DNA from: an uncultured Paracoccaceae bacterium
GTDB taxonomy: Bacteria; Pseudomonadota; Alphaproteobacteria; Rhodobacterales; Rhodobacteraceae
Direction of reading: 5' to 3'
Length of the DNA: 52,015 nucleotides
Assembly (NCBI GenBank): GCA_937895435.1
Contig: CALAXT010000068.1
Coordinates: forward strand, 1-52,015
A program made the position numbers and the translations under genes. The number at the start of each line of letters is the position of its first letter. Position 1 is the stretch's first letter. Below the pieces are notes generated by a model that saw only the letters and a list, made by a program, of their open reading frames with translations, was not told the DNA's origin and did not search any database. Shown here in pieces: positions 9,018 to 16,483 of this stretch.

Positions 9018-10036
9018 TCTTGGCGCAGCCTTTCAATCATGCCAACGGTCGGAGCAGGGAAAATTTGATGCACAATCGCCGCCAGGGGCGCCAAAGCAGG
9101 GTGGGCCAGATTACGCCGGATATGCCCCCAAACGCGTGGCAACAGATGAAGATATTGTGGTTTGCCCATTTGCTGCGCCAAACGCACAAAAATCCCTAAA
9201 ATCCGCAAATTACGCTGCACCCCCAGCAGGGCGTAACAGGCCTGAAAGTCTTTTGTATCAAACGCTTGACCTGACAAGAACCGCGCAATCATTGCCGTCT
9301 CGATATCGCCACAGACATCGCGACGGGCGTCTTGCAGGATCGACACCAGATCATAGGCCGGATGCGCCAGCACCGCGTCTTGGAAATCTAACAACCCCAC
9401 CGCTGCCACGCCCGCACGATCTGGCAACCATATCAGATTTTCGGCATGATAATCGCGCAACGTTAAACAACGAAGCTCGCACATCATGTTGTGCGCCAAT
9501 GTCTGAAACAGCCCCGCCAGATCAGCCGCCCCATCTTGGGCGATCCCACCCGCCGCGGGCAGATACCATGTGGATGCGGGCTCAAGCATTTCCCCCAAGC
9601 GCGCCGGTGTTAATTCCACCAAGTTGGCTGGCGCTCGGCGCGGTTGCAGGACCAAAAGCACATCAATCGCCCGTGCATAAAGCGCCCGCGTTCGACTGGG
9701 GTCGTCAGCCATAAGGCGGGCAAACACCCCGTCACCAAAATCCTCTAACAACAAAAAACCTTGGGCCGTATCGCGGGCCAGCACGCGTGGCGCAGACAGG
9801 CCAACACCGCGCAAATAGGCGCCAATACGCAGAAAATCATCCAAATTCCCGGCAGCGTTGGGGGGGGCATCCATCAACACCGCACTTTGGCCATCCACCG
9901 CCCAGACCCGATCATAGCGTCGGGCCGAGGCATCACCGGCCAACGGCTGGCGCCGGGCGGCGGGCCATCCGGCCGTTTCCAGAAACTGCGTCGCGGCCTG
10001 TTGGCGAGCCTCAATGGATGGCGATGGCTCAGGCAT
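8996..10036 (-). CDS. amgK: Anomeric sugar kinase, AmgK-like (APH fold)
   Basis: The 346-residue protein has the aminoglycoside phosphotransferase fold. The catalytic loop is LRDYHAENLIW and the metal-binding segment is GLLDFQDAVLAHPAYDL, followed by a helical C-terminal lobe. In Pseudomonas and Caulobacter, AmgK phosphorylates MurNAc/GlcNAc at C1 and hands the product to MurU, which is the next gene here. The ATG at 10034-10036 overlaps the tsaE stop by 8 bases (ATGCCTGA); a longer form starting at 10093 would lie inside tsaE and lacks family similarity there. The kinase-transferase pair supports peptidoglycan sugar salvage in the cytoplasm. Confidence 0.85.
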   Translation of the reverse strand: MPEPSPSIEARQQAATQFLETAGWPAARRQPLAGDASARRYDRVWAVDGQSAVLMDAPPNAAGNLDDFLRIGAYLRGVGLSAPRVLARDTAQGFLLLEDFGDGVFARLMADDPSRTRALYARAIDVLLVLQPRRAPANLVELTPARLGEMLEPASTWYLPAAGGIAQDGAADLAGLFQTLAHNMMCELRCLTLRDYHAENLIWLPDRAGVAAVGLLDFQDAVLAHPAYDLVSILQDARRDVCGDIETAMIARFLSGQAFDTKDFQACYALLGVQRNLRILGIFVRLAQQMGKPQYLHLLPRVWGHIRRNLAHPALAPLAAIVHQIFPAPTVGMIERLRQECLTSPK

Positions 10037-10586
10037 CAGGTCTGCCCCGATCAATATCGGCAGCAAGACCCAGCTGAGTTGCCACACCCGCAATCACATC
10101 GCCCCAGCGCGGCGCAGTCGCTGACAGATGAATGCGCCGCTGTTCATTGGGTTGGGGCGCAATTTCGACCAATAACGCATCGTGCGGCGCCAGATCGCCC
10201 AGCCGTTCGGGCCATTCAATCAGACAAAGCGCGTCTTCAAATGCGTCTTCCAGACCCAATTCACGCAAATCAGCGCCCGCCGTCAGGCGATAAAGATCAA
10301 CATGCCAGATATCAAAATCTTGCGTCTCATAGACTTGAACCAGTGTAAAACTGGGGGATGGCACCTCTTCCATCAGGCCCTCTCGGGCCAAAAGCGATTG
10401 GATCAACGCGCGGGCAAAAGCGGTTTTTCCGGCCCCCACCGGACCGCTGAGCAGCACCACATCACCCCGGGCCAACTGCGCCCCAAGCACGGCGGCAAGA
10501 TCCGCGGTCACACCCAGCGTGGGCGCAGATAACGCAATCTCATACACCGGCAAAAATGGGGACAAAGAAGGCAAACAACGCATCAT
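10029..10586 (-). CDS. tsaE: tRNA t6A synthesis ATPase TsaE
   Basis: The 185-residue protein is a P-loop ATPase of the TsaE (YjeE) family. It carries Walker A SGPVGAGKTAFAR, the segment EVPSPSFTLVQVY that is diagnostic for the family, WHVDLYRL and LIEWPERLG. TsaE drives the TsaBDE complex that installs threonylcarbamoyl on A37 of ANN-decoding tRNAs. It is slightly longer than the typical 150-160 residues because of both an N-terminal lead and a C-terminal tail. Two adjacent ATGs (10586 and 10583) are possible and neither has a strong ribosome-binding site. It heads the overlapping run tsaE-amgK-murU-addB-addA. Confidence 0.95.
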   Translation of the reverse strand: MMRCLPSLSPFLPVYEIALSAPTLGVTADLAAVLGAQLARGDVVLLSGPVGAGKTAFARALIQSLLAREGLMEEVPSPSFTLVQVYETQDFDIWHVDLYRLTAGADLRELGLEDAFEDALCLIEWPERLGDLAPHDALLVEIAPQPNEQRRIHLSATAPRWGDVIAGVATQLGLAADIDRGRPDA

Positions 10587-10636
10587 CCCATTACTTTAGC
10601 GCGGCGGTGGCGCGCCGCAAGCCATGAACCGCCAGA

Positions 10637-12253
10637 TCACGCGCTGCGGCGTAATTTTTCAAGCGGGCGCACCTGATCGATTGGCGCAAAACCAACAAGG
10701 GTGCCCCCCCCCGCCAAGCTACACAACCGGCATGCCATGCGGCGGCCATCTTTCAATCGGATCTCGGCGCTCCATTCCGCACGACTGGGCAGGGTGTCCA
10801 CCTGACTGCGGATCCGCAGCCAAACCGGTGTCGCTTCGGACCCAGCCTGCCACCGCGCCATCGCATCAGCGATTCCAATGGCGGAGGCGCAAGGGGCGCC
10901 GCCGCCCCCCCAAAGCGCCCCATATGCTGCGTTTGATTGCACCAAGATCCCGCCCGATGAAAACACGGCAATCGCTTCTGGCAAACTGTCAAGCACCGCT
11001 TGCCCCAGATCCAATTCGGCACGAAAGCGGCGGGTCAATGTGATTTCGGCACTGATATCCTCAATCAGCAGCGCCATCGCCCCATCGGGATAAGGTCGGC
11101 CAGTCACGCGAAAGGTCTGGCCTGTCGGCAGGCTCCAAATTTCTTCGTATTTTCCCGAAACAGATGAGCGCTCTAAGGCGACCACCTCACGCCGCCAAGA
11201 TTTATAATCTTTCGGCTCGGGCATCCGGCGCTCTTCGCGCAGACGATCTAAAAACGCACCAAGTCCGGGGCGGGCCACCAGAAAATCAGCGCGCAGCCCA
11301 GTTAAATCGGCCAACGCAGGGTTATACAGCACCAATTTTCGCTGGCGGTCAAAAATCGCAAGCCCCATTGGCAGATGCGCAAAGGTTTTGCCAAGTGTTT
11401 GCGTAAAAGCCTGCAGATTTTGCTCAGCCGTTGCCGCAGCATCGGCAGGCAGGGCAAAAACCAAAAGCACATCGCCCTCAGCGTGGGCCTGACACTCAAA
11501 CCAGCGAGGCTTGGCTGTGCCGGCAACAACCAGATTAACACGCTGTACGCCCCCCTCAGCCAAAAGCCCAACCGCCATGTTCGGATCAAAGAGCATCGGC
11601 AGCGGCCACATTATTGGGGCGGTGCGGCTGTGTCCGGCCAGCGCCAGATATGCACCATTGGCCCACAAAACCTGCCCATCAGGGGTCTGTCGCCAAATTA
11701 GAATGGGCGCCAGCTCAACCCCACGCCGCAAAGCAGCCAACTCATCCTCTGTGGCCTGCAAGCTGAGCGCATCAAGCACAACCCCCTGCGCGTCTTCGCT
11801 GCAGTCGTACATCACCAGCCGCATCAGCCCCGAACACCACTCTGCCTCCAGCCGGATTTCAGCCGCGCCAGAAGAATTCAGGCTTAGACGTTGCGCCTGT
11901 GGCAAATCAGCAATTTTGGTATCGAAATCGGGGAAATGGGTAAGAAAATAGCCATGCAGCTGATCCCAAGGATTGCCCGGCTGACCCAACGCGCGCAATA
12001 ACGCCCAGCCGGAATCATTCGCATCTACCAAGGTTTCGCCATCAAAAAGAAACATCGTTTTTTCAGAAACTGCGGTGCCCGGGCTGCCAAACCACCCCCC
12101 CGCCAAACCAGGCGCGCCACAGCCAGCAGCCCCCCCAAGCCCCAAACCAAAGCCGCTTCGCCGCATCCCCGGCAAATGCGCCAAAGTATAAAAAACAAGG
12201 CTCGCCGCCGCGACCGACGTGCCCAGAAGCATCAACGCAAACAGCCAATTCAT
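10637..12253 (-). CDS. Membrane-anchored multi-PAS protein lacking a kinase domain
   Basis: The roughly 538-residue protein begins with a membrane segment (MNWLFALMLLGTSVAAASLV) and a second weak glycine-rich hydrophobic stretch. Three or four PAS-like units follow: about 180-285 (LIWRQTPDGQVLWANGAYL), 295-390 (LPMGLAIFDRQRKLVLYNPA, the PAS_7 type) and 415-525 (LPEAIAVFSSGGILVQSN). The protein then ends; there is no HisKA H-box and no ATPase N/G boxes. It resembles the sensory half of alphaproteobacterial PAS histidine kinases of the DivL type. The ATG at 12253 was chosen because AGGG lies 8 bases upstream; starts at 12259 (ATG) or 12304 (GTG) are also open. It may signal through a partner kinase; its role is unknown. 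Confidence 0.75.
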   Translation of the reverse strand: MNWLFALMLLGTSVAAASLVFYTLAHLPGMRRSGFGLGLGGAAGCGAPGLAGGWFGSPGTAVSEKTMFLFDGETLVDANDSGWALLRALGQPGNPWDQLHGYFLTHFPDFDTKIADLPQAQRLSLNSSGAAEIRLEAEWCSGLMRLVMYDCSEDAQGVVLDALSLQATEDELAALRRGVELAPILIWRQTPDGQVLWANGAYLALAGHSRTAPIMWPLPMLFDPNMAVGLLAEGGVQRVNLVVAGTAKPRWFECQAHAEGDVLLVFALPADAAATAEQNLQAFTQTLGKTFAHLPMGLAIFDRQRKLVLYNPALADLTGLRADFLVARPGLGAFLDRLREERRMPEPKDYKSWRREVVALERSSVSGKYEEIWSLPTGQTFRVTGRPYPDGAMALLIEDISAEITLTRRFRAELDLGQAVLDSLPEAIAVFSSGGILVQSNAAYGALWGGGGAPCASAIGIADAMARWQAGSEATPVWLRIRSQVDTLPSRAEWSAEIRLKDGRRMACRLCSLAGGGTLVGFAPIDQVRPLEKLRRSA

Positions 12254-12343
12254 CTGCATGACCCTAACCCATTCCAGCACAAGGTTTTCCCCATGCTTAT
12301 CCACAGGGCCGGGAAAAGATTAATCATTGGTTAAAATAACGAG

Positions 12344-12384
12344 CAATAAGCCAATAACAACTCTAGATTGTTATTGGCTTATTG
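12344..12384 (-). terminator. 17-bp perfect palindrome overlapping the regB stop
   Basis: CAATAAGCCAATAACAA (12344-12360) and its exact reverse complement (12368-12384) flank a 7-base loop that contains the regB stop codon. The right arm therefore encodes the last residues of RegB (NKPIT). The stem is AT-rich but long and is followed on the regB transcript by CUCGUUAUUUUAACC. It most likely ends the regB mRNA and separates it from the PAS gene. Confidence 0.65.
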
Positions 12385-13796
12385 TCACCAAGCCCATCTT
12401 TTGGGCTGTATTCGATTGCCGAAAGCGGCCAGACAACATCAACAACGGCCCCCAGCGCGCCCAAACGCGGGCCGCTCTCTGCCCCAATTTTCTGCTGTGC
12501 AGTGCCACCACCCGCCATGGATGCATTGGAAAATTGAACAATAGCCCCAGTGCGTTCTAATAATGTGCGGGCGATAAATGTACCAAGGCCCATCCCCTCA
12601 TAGCCCGGGCGCTGATCAGACTTCAGCGACACATCATGCCTTGGATCTGAACGCGAACGCATAAACGGCTCGCCCATCCGGCCAATCAGCGCAGGCGGAA
12701 ACCCTGGGCCATCGTCACGAATTTGCACATGCACCCGGGCCCCAATGACCGCCATATCCACCCAGACAGTAGACTGGGCAAAATCAACCGCATTTTGAAT
12801 AAGATTGCGCAAGCCATGGATCAGTTCGGGACGACGGCGGATGCTTGGATCGCCGACTGCCATTGGTGACAGTGGGCGCGTGCCAAACAAAATCACTTTG
12901 CCCCGCAGGGCATGCGGCTCAGCGGCCTCTTGCAACACAGCGCTCAGGGGGGCTTGTTGGATGTGCAGATCGTCTTTGCCTGCCCGCCCCATTGAGCGCA
13001 GAATATCGCGGCAGCGATCAGCCTCTTGGCGGATCAATTCAGCATCTTCGGCCAGGGCAGGTTGATCGGCCAAATCACGCACCATTTCGGTACTGACCAG
13101 CTTTATCGTGGCAAGCGGCGTACCCAGTTCATGCGCAGCAGCGGCAATCACGCCCCCCAAATCTGTCAGCTTTTGTTCGCGCCCTAGCGCCATTTGCGTG
13201 GCCAAAAGCGCCTGTGACATAATATGCGCCTCGGTCGCGACACGCCAAGAATAACTGCCAAGAAAGAAAATACCCGTCACAATTGCCAGCCAAAAGCCAA
13301 AAGCCAACAGCGGTGGCATGGCCAGCATATCGCCCGTCGATGTTTGCAGCGGCACAGAATAGCCTGCCAGCAGCGTCACAAGCCCAACAGCAATGACAGC
13401 CAAAAGCGCTGTGCTGCGCAATGGCAAGGCTGATGCTGAAATGGTGACAGGGGCCAAAATTAACAGCGCAAACGGATTGCTCAAGCCGCCGCTCAAATAC
13501 AAAAGCACCGACAATTGGGTGATATCGAACAACAGCGTCAGCAGCACGCCCACCTCAGAGAGGCGCTTATTGGGCGGAAACAGCCACATTGCCCCAATGT
13601 TGAAAAGCGCCGAGGCAGCCACCCCAATCAGGCACATAGCCACTTCGAATTGCAGACCAACCCCCCATGCAGCCCCCAAAATCGCAACCAGCTGGCCAAC
13701 GATCGCCACCCAGCGCAACATGATCAACACACGCAGCCGCAGCCAATCGCTGCTCATTTGCGGCACATCTTGCCGCCAGTGCTGTGACAATGCCAT
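12363..13796 (-). CDS. regB: Redox-sensing histidine kinase RegB/PrrB
   Basis: The 477-residue protein has six hydrophobic segments (residues 22-180), then an H-box AAAHELGTPLATIKL (phospho-acceptor His222) and an ATPase domain with N-box LRNLIQNAVDFA, G1 DDGPGFP and GMGLGTFIARTLLERTG. Two RegB hallmarks are present: GGLSNPFA (103-110), the quinone-interacting motif between membrane segments, and a cytoplasmic EADRCRDIL cysteine (Cys262), equivalent to the redox-active Cys265 of R. capsulatus. It phosphorylates RegA to control photosynthesis, respiration, CO2 and N2 fixation genes. AGGAGG 7 bases before the ATG at 13794-13796 fixes the start. It is divergent from senC, the classic arrangement. 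The C-terminus overlaps a palindrome. Confidence 0.97.
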   Translation of the reverse strand: MALSQHWRQDVPQMSSDWLRLRVLIMLRWVAIVGQLVAILGAAWGVGLQFEVAMCLIGVAASALFNIGAMWLFPPNKRLSEVGVLLTLLFDITQLSVLLYLSGGLSNPFALLILAPVTISASALPLRSTALLAVIAVGLVTLLAGYSVPLQTSTGDMLAMPPLLAFGFWLAIVTGIFFLGSYSWRVATEAHIMSQALLATQMALGREQKLTDLGGVIAAAAHELGTPLATIKLVSTEMVRDLADQPALAEDAELIRQEADRCRDILRSMGRAGKDDLHIQQAPLSAVLQEAAEPHALRGKVILFGTRPLSPMAVGDPSIRRRPELIHGLRNLIQNAVDFAQSTVWVDMAVIGARVHVQIRDDGPGFPPALIGRMGEPFMRSRSDPRHDVSLKSDQRPGYEGMGLGTFIARTLLERTGAIVQFSNASMAGGGTAQQKIGAESGPRLGALGAVVDVVWPLSAIEYSPKDGLGDNKPITI

Positions 13797-13886
13797 CGAT
13801 GCCTCCTGGCCCTGCTGCGCTTTGACGCAATGGGCATTTATCCCAATGGCCCTATTGTTAGTCTTACCAGAATAAGGGATCAATGC

Positions 13887-13901
13887 GACGCGTATATCGT
13901 C
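13887..13901. promoter_or_regulatory. Possible RegA-type site between regB and senC
   Basis: An inverted pair GACG-N7-CGTC (13887-13890 and 13898-13901) lies in the 132-bp divergent regB/senC promoter region. RegA/PrrA sites are degenerate GC-rich inverted repeats of roughly this kind with variable spacing, and this region is autoregulated in R. capsulatus. The match is short, so this is a suggestion only. Confidence 0.25.
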
Positions 13902-13928
13902 CCCAACTCGCGAAAGAAAAGGCCACTG

Positions 13929-14546
13929 ATGACCCGGTTTTATGCCAAAGTTGCGACAGCCCTGACACTTTGTTTTTTGGGGGCATTGGCTTTTGTTGTG
14001 CTGCGTCCCAACGGCGATCGGTTTGCCCCTTGCCGCGAAAGCGTGATTTCAGGCGGGGTTGATAGCATTGGTGGGCCTTTCACATTGGTTGATGAAACGG
14101 GCACCACCGTGACCGATCAAGATATCATCACAAAACCGACACTGCTCTACTTTGGTTATACATTTTGCCCCGATGTCTGCCCGCTGGATAATGTGCGCAA
14201 TGCGCAAGCGGTCGATCTGTTGACAGACCGCGGCTATGACGTGCAGCCAGTCTTTATTTCGGTGGACCCAAAGCGTGACACACCCGAAGTCATGGCGGAT
14301 TTCACAGACCTTATACATCCGAAGATGATCGGCCTGACCGGATCCGAGGCACAGGTTAAAGCCGCATCACAGGCCTATCGGACATATTTCAAGATCAACA
14401 CCCCAGAAGAAGAATTTTATCTGGTCGATCATTCAACGTTTACCTATTTGGTGTTGCCCAAAGTGGGGTTTGTCGAATTTTTCCGTCGCGAACTGAGTGC
14501 CGAGGATATCGCAGAAAAATCAGCCTGTTTTTTAGAAAGAATGTAG
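13929..14546 (+). CDS. senC: SCO1/SenC/PrrC copper chaperone
   Basis: The 205-residue protein has one N-terminal membrane anchor (residues about 9-26) and a periplasmic thioredoxin-like domain. The copper ligands of SCO proteins are all present: TFCPDVCP (Cys80, Cys84) and His168 in VDHSTFTYLV. SCO proteins deliver copper to the CuA centre of cytochrome oxidase subunit II; in Rhodobacter, PrrC also influences RegB signalling. It is the first gene of senC-regA, divergent from regB. The ATG at 13929 follows an AAGG site; the 33-residue upstream extension has no family similarity. The window also encodes the likely client, ctaC, at 45.5-46.4 kb. Confidence 0.95.
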   Translation: MTRFYAKVATALTLCFLGALAFVVLRPNGDRFAPCRESVISGGVDSIGGPFTLVDETGTTVTDQDIITKPTLLYFGYTFCPDVCPLDNVRNAQAVDLLTDRGYDVQPVFISVDPKRDTPEVMADFTDLIHPKMIGLTGSEAQVKAASQAYRTYFKINTPEEEFYLVDHSTFTYLVLPKVGFVEFFRRELSAEDIAEKSACFLERM

Positions 14547-14615
14547 CAGGGTTTGACCCGGGGCGTTTCCATCCCTAATTTCATATAACAAAAAACTTGG
14601 AAGGGACCTGCAGCT

Positions 14616-15170
14616 ATGGAAGACCTAAGCGACTCTGCGCTGGCGCATGATGTCAGTTTGCTGCTGGTTGATGATGATGAGACATTTGTAAAGCGCTTGG
14701 CAAAGGCCATGGACAAACGGGGGTTTGAAACCACAACCGCCCTTTCCGTCGCCGAAGGCCGCGCGTTTGCCGAACAGTCGCCGCCCGCCCATGCCGTGGT
14801 TGACCTGCGCTTGGGCGATGGCAATGGGCTTGCCGTGGTGGAAACCCTGCGTGCCCTGCGGCCTGATTGCCGGATTGTGGTGCTGACGGGCTACGGCGCG
14901 ATCGCGACGGCCGTGGCAGCTGTAAAAATTGGTGCGGTCGATTATCTGGCCAAACCGGCCGATGCCGATGATATCGCAAACGCCCTGCGCGCGGGTGGTG
15001 CCATCCTGCCCGAGGCGCCAGAAAACCCAATGTCAGCAGATCGCGTGCGCTGGGAACATATTCAGCGCGTGTTTGAACAGTGCGAGCGCAATGTCAGCGA
15101 AACTGCACGCAAATTGGGAATGCACCGCCGCACTTTGCAACGTATTTTAGCAAAACGCAGCCCGCGCTAA
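14616..15170 (+). CDS. regA: Response regulator RegA/PrrA
   Basis: The 184-residue protein is a two-domain regulator. Its receiver has the acidic pocket LLLVDDDE (Asp19-21), phosphorylation site Asp63 (VVDLRLGDGNGL), Thr91 and Lys113 (YLAKP). The output domain is a short Fis-type helix-turn-helix near the C-terminus (NVSETARKLGMHRRTLQRIL). This length and sequence are characteristic of the highly conserved RegA/PrrA/ActR family. Phosphorylated by RegB under reducing conditions, it activates or represses respiratory, photosynthetic and assimilation genes. It lies 69 bp after senC; a GAAGGGACC site precedes the ATG. Confidence 0.98.
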   Translation: MEDLSDSALAHDVSLLLVDDDETFVKRLAKAMDKRGFETTTALSVAEGRAFAEQSPPAHAVVDLRLGDGNGLAVVETLRALRPDCRIVVLTGYGAIATAVAAVKIGAVDYLAKPADADDIANALRAGGAILPEAPENPMSADRVRWEHIQRVFEQCERNVSETARKLGMHRRTLQRILAKRSPR

Positions 15171-15386
15171 GATCAGCATAAGACAGAAATCACCAATCCG
15201 TGCCGCACATTTAGGCGGCGGGTCTGGCATTGGGAAATCTAAAGTTTTTGCAAATTGCACAACCCTGCGGGATGTATGAAATCATCCCTAGATTGCTAAA
15301 AAATTAACCTTTACCTATTTTTAAATTTATGACAAAAAACATCACGAACAAAATTAACTGGCAACGATATAAGGAACGCTGCGTTG

Positions 15387-15698
15387 ATGATTGATCTGAA
15401 CGAACTTTCTTTGAAAGACCTCAAAGAACTCCAGACCCAGGTATCGAAAGCAATCACCTCTTTCAGTGATCGTAAAAAGAAAGAGGCACTGGCAGAATTG
15501 GAAGCCACTGCGCGCAAAAATGGTTTTACCCTAAGCGAGTTGACGGGTGAAATTGGCAAACGCAAGCGGGCGCCAGCAGCGGCGAAATACGCCAACCCAG
15601 CAGATCCCAGCCAGACATGGTCGGGCCGTGGCCGCAAGCCACGCTGGATGCAGGCGGCATTGCTCAATGGGCAATCCCCCGAAGATATGATGATCTGA
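15387..15698 (+). CDS. hvrA: H-NS family nucleoid protein, HvrA-like
   Basis: The 103-residue protein has an N-terminal coiled-coil segment rich in K, E and L (residues 5-45) and the H-NS C-terminal DNA-binding core around TWSGRGRKPRWM (about 80-91). In R. capsulatus, HvrA lies next to regA and adjusts photosynthesis and nitrogen-fixation gene expression. The same position here supports orthology. The start could be ATG 15387 or the in-frame TTG 15384; AAGGA lies 7-11 bases upstream of both. The preceding 216-bp gap is AT-rich, with a GGGATG/CATCCC stem, and probably holds the hvrA promoter; no further gene is visible in it. Confidence 0.9.
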   Translation: MIDLNELSLKDLKELQTQVSKAITSFSDRKKKEALAELEATARKNGFTLSELTGEIGKRKRAPAAAKYANPADPSQTWSGRGRKPRWMQAALLNGQSPEDMMI

Positions 15699-15708
15699 AA
15701 ATCAGACG

Positions 15709-15734
15709 ATTTGCAGGAGGCTACGCCTGCAAAT
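15709..15734. terminator. Bidirectional hairpin between hvrA and the HD gene
   Basis: ATTTGCAGG (15709-15717) and CCTGCAAAT (15726-15734) are exact reverse complements around an 8-base loop that holds the stop codon of the convergent HD gene. The hairpin closes both converging transcripts. The flanking A- and T-rich bases are modest, so termination efficiency is uncertain. Confidence 0.6.
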
Positions 15735-16344
15735 CCTGAATTTTGGACATAAGCTCTTTAAATCTCTGCAAAAATGCATGTCGTACGGCACTGGGTGGCT
15801 GCGGCATGATGGGTGCCACACCCGTCAGATCAAACGCGGGCTTGGGAAATAACTGAGCAGCCTCGATCTGTGAAAAGCCAGCGATATCGACAGCCTCGCG
15901 CCATGCCGAAAATATGTCTGCCTGCTTGATCGCCTTTTTGATTAAAACTGGCAATTCTGCGGGCAAGCCAAAGCGAACATGCACCGCGGCTGCCAACCGC
16001 TTATCAAGCACCTCATAAGAGGGGCCAATGGCTGCCTTTACTGGTGAGATCATATCGCCAATTACATATTCTGGCGCATCATGCAGCAGCGCAGCCAATC
16101 GCCACTGCGGCGCAATACCACGATTAACTAAGGTAAACACATGCTCAACCAAAAGTGAGTGTTCCGCGACAGAATAGGGATATTCGCCCAACGTCTGCCC
16201 GTTCCATCGCGCTACAAAAGCCAAACCATGTGCGATATCCGTAATTTCAATATCCAATGGCGAGGGGTCCAGCAAATCCAGCCTGCGTCCCGATAGCATT
16301 CGCTGCCAAGCACGGGGGGGCGTGGGGCTGCTTTTTTTTGACAT
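15721..16344 (-). CDS. HD-domain phosphohydrolase, YfbR-like
   Basis: The 207-residue protein carries an HD metal-binding signature: [10 protein letters not shown], then [21 protein letters not shown] and a later aspartate in [14 protein letters not shown]. This arrangement is that of the YfbR-type 5'-deoxynucleotidases and related hydrolases that act on nucleoside monophosphates. The catalytic set (H, HD, D) looks intact. The ATG at 16342-16344 has GGGGGA 8 bases upstream; the longer reading to 16386 has no such site. It is transcribed opposite to hvrA and ahcY and interrupts the otherwise conserved regA-hvrA-ahcY order. The substrate is not known. Confidence 0.8.
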   Translation of the reverse strand: MSKKSSPTPPRAWQRMLSGRRLDLLDPSPLDIEITDIAHGLAFVARWNGQTLGEYPYSVAEHSLLVEHVFTLVNRGIAPQWRLAALLHDAPEYVIGDMISPVKAAIGPSYEVLDKRLAAAVHVRFGLPAELPVLIKKAIKQADIFSAWREAVDIAGFSQIEAAQLFPKPAFDLTGVAPIMPQPPSAVRHAFLQRFKELMSKIQDLQA

Positions 16345-16483
16345 CTGCGATTTCCCCCGCGCTGAAAAGGCCCGGCCCACTGCCATTCATTTTCAACGCC
16401 TTAAATTTTCAACCCTGCATTGCTCAGGCACGACGTCAGTGCTATCTGACCCGCAAAGAGATATTTGCCAAGGAGCGCGCGCC

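Noticed and set aside
12304-12304. GTG start at 12304 for the PAS gene
   Set aside because: It adds 17 charged residues before a clear N-terminal membrane helix and has no ribosome-binding site, whereas ATG 12253 has AGGG at good spacing.
12297-12305. Perfect DnaA box TTATCCACA beside an AT-rich stretch
   Set aside because: Only one box is visible, with no cluster, no dnaA/parA/gidA-type neighbours; one chance match in a window this size is expected.
13797-13928. Sigma70 promoters for regB and senC
   Set aside because: Candidate -35/-10 pairs in this gap match at about half of positions only; I could not support a specific call.
16345-16483. Possible SAH or SAM riboswitch before ahcY
   Set aside because: Only a 5-bp GTCAG/CTGAC stem was found. 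The conserved cores of the SAH, SAM-II and SAM-SAH riboswitches could not be matched by eye; a covariance-model search would settle it.
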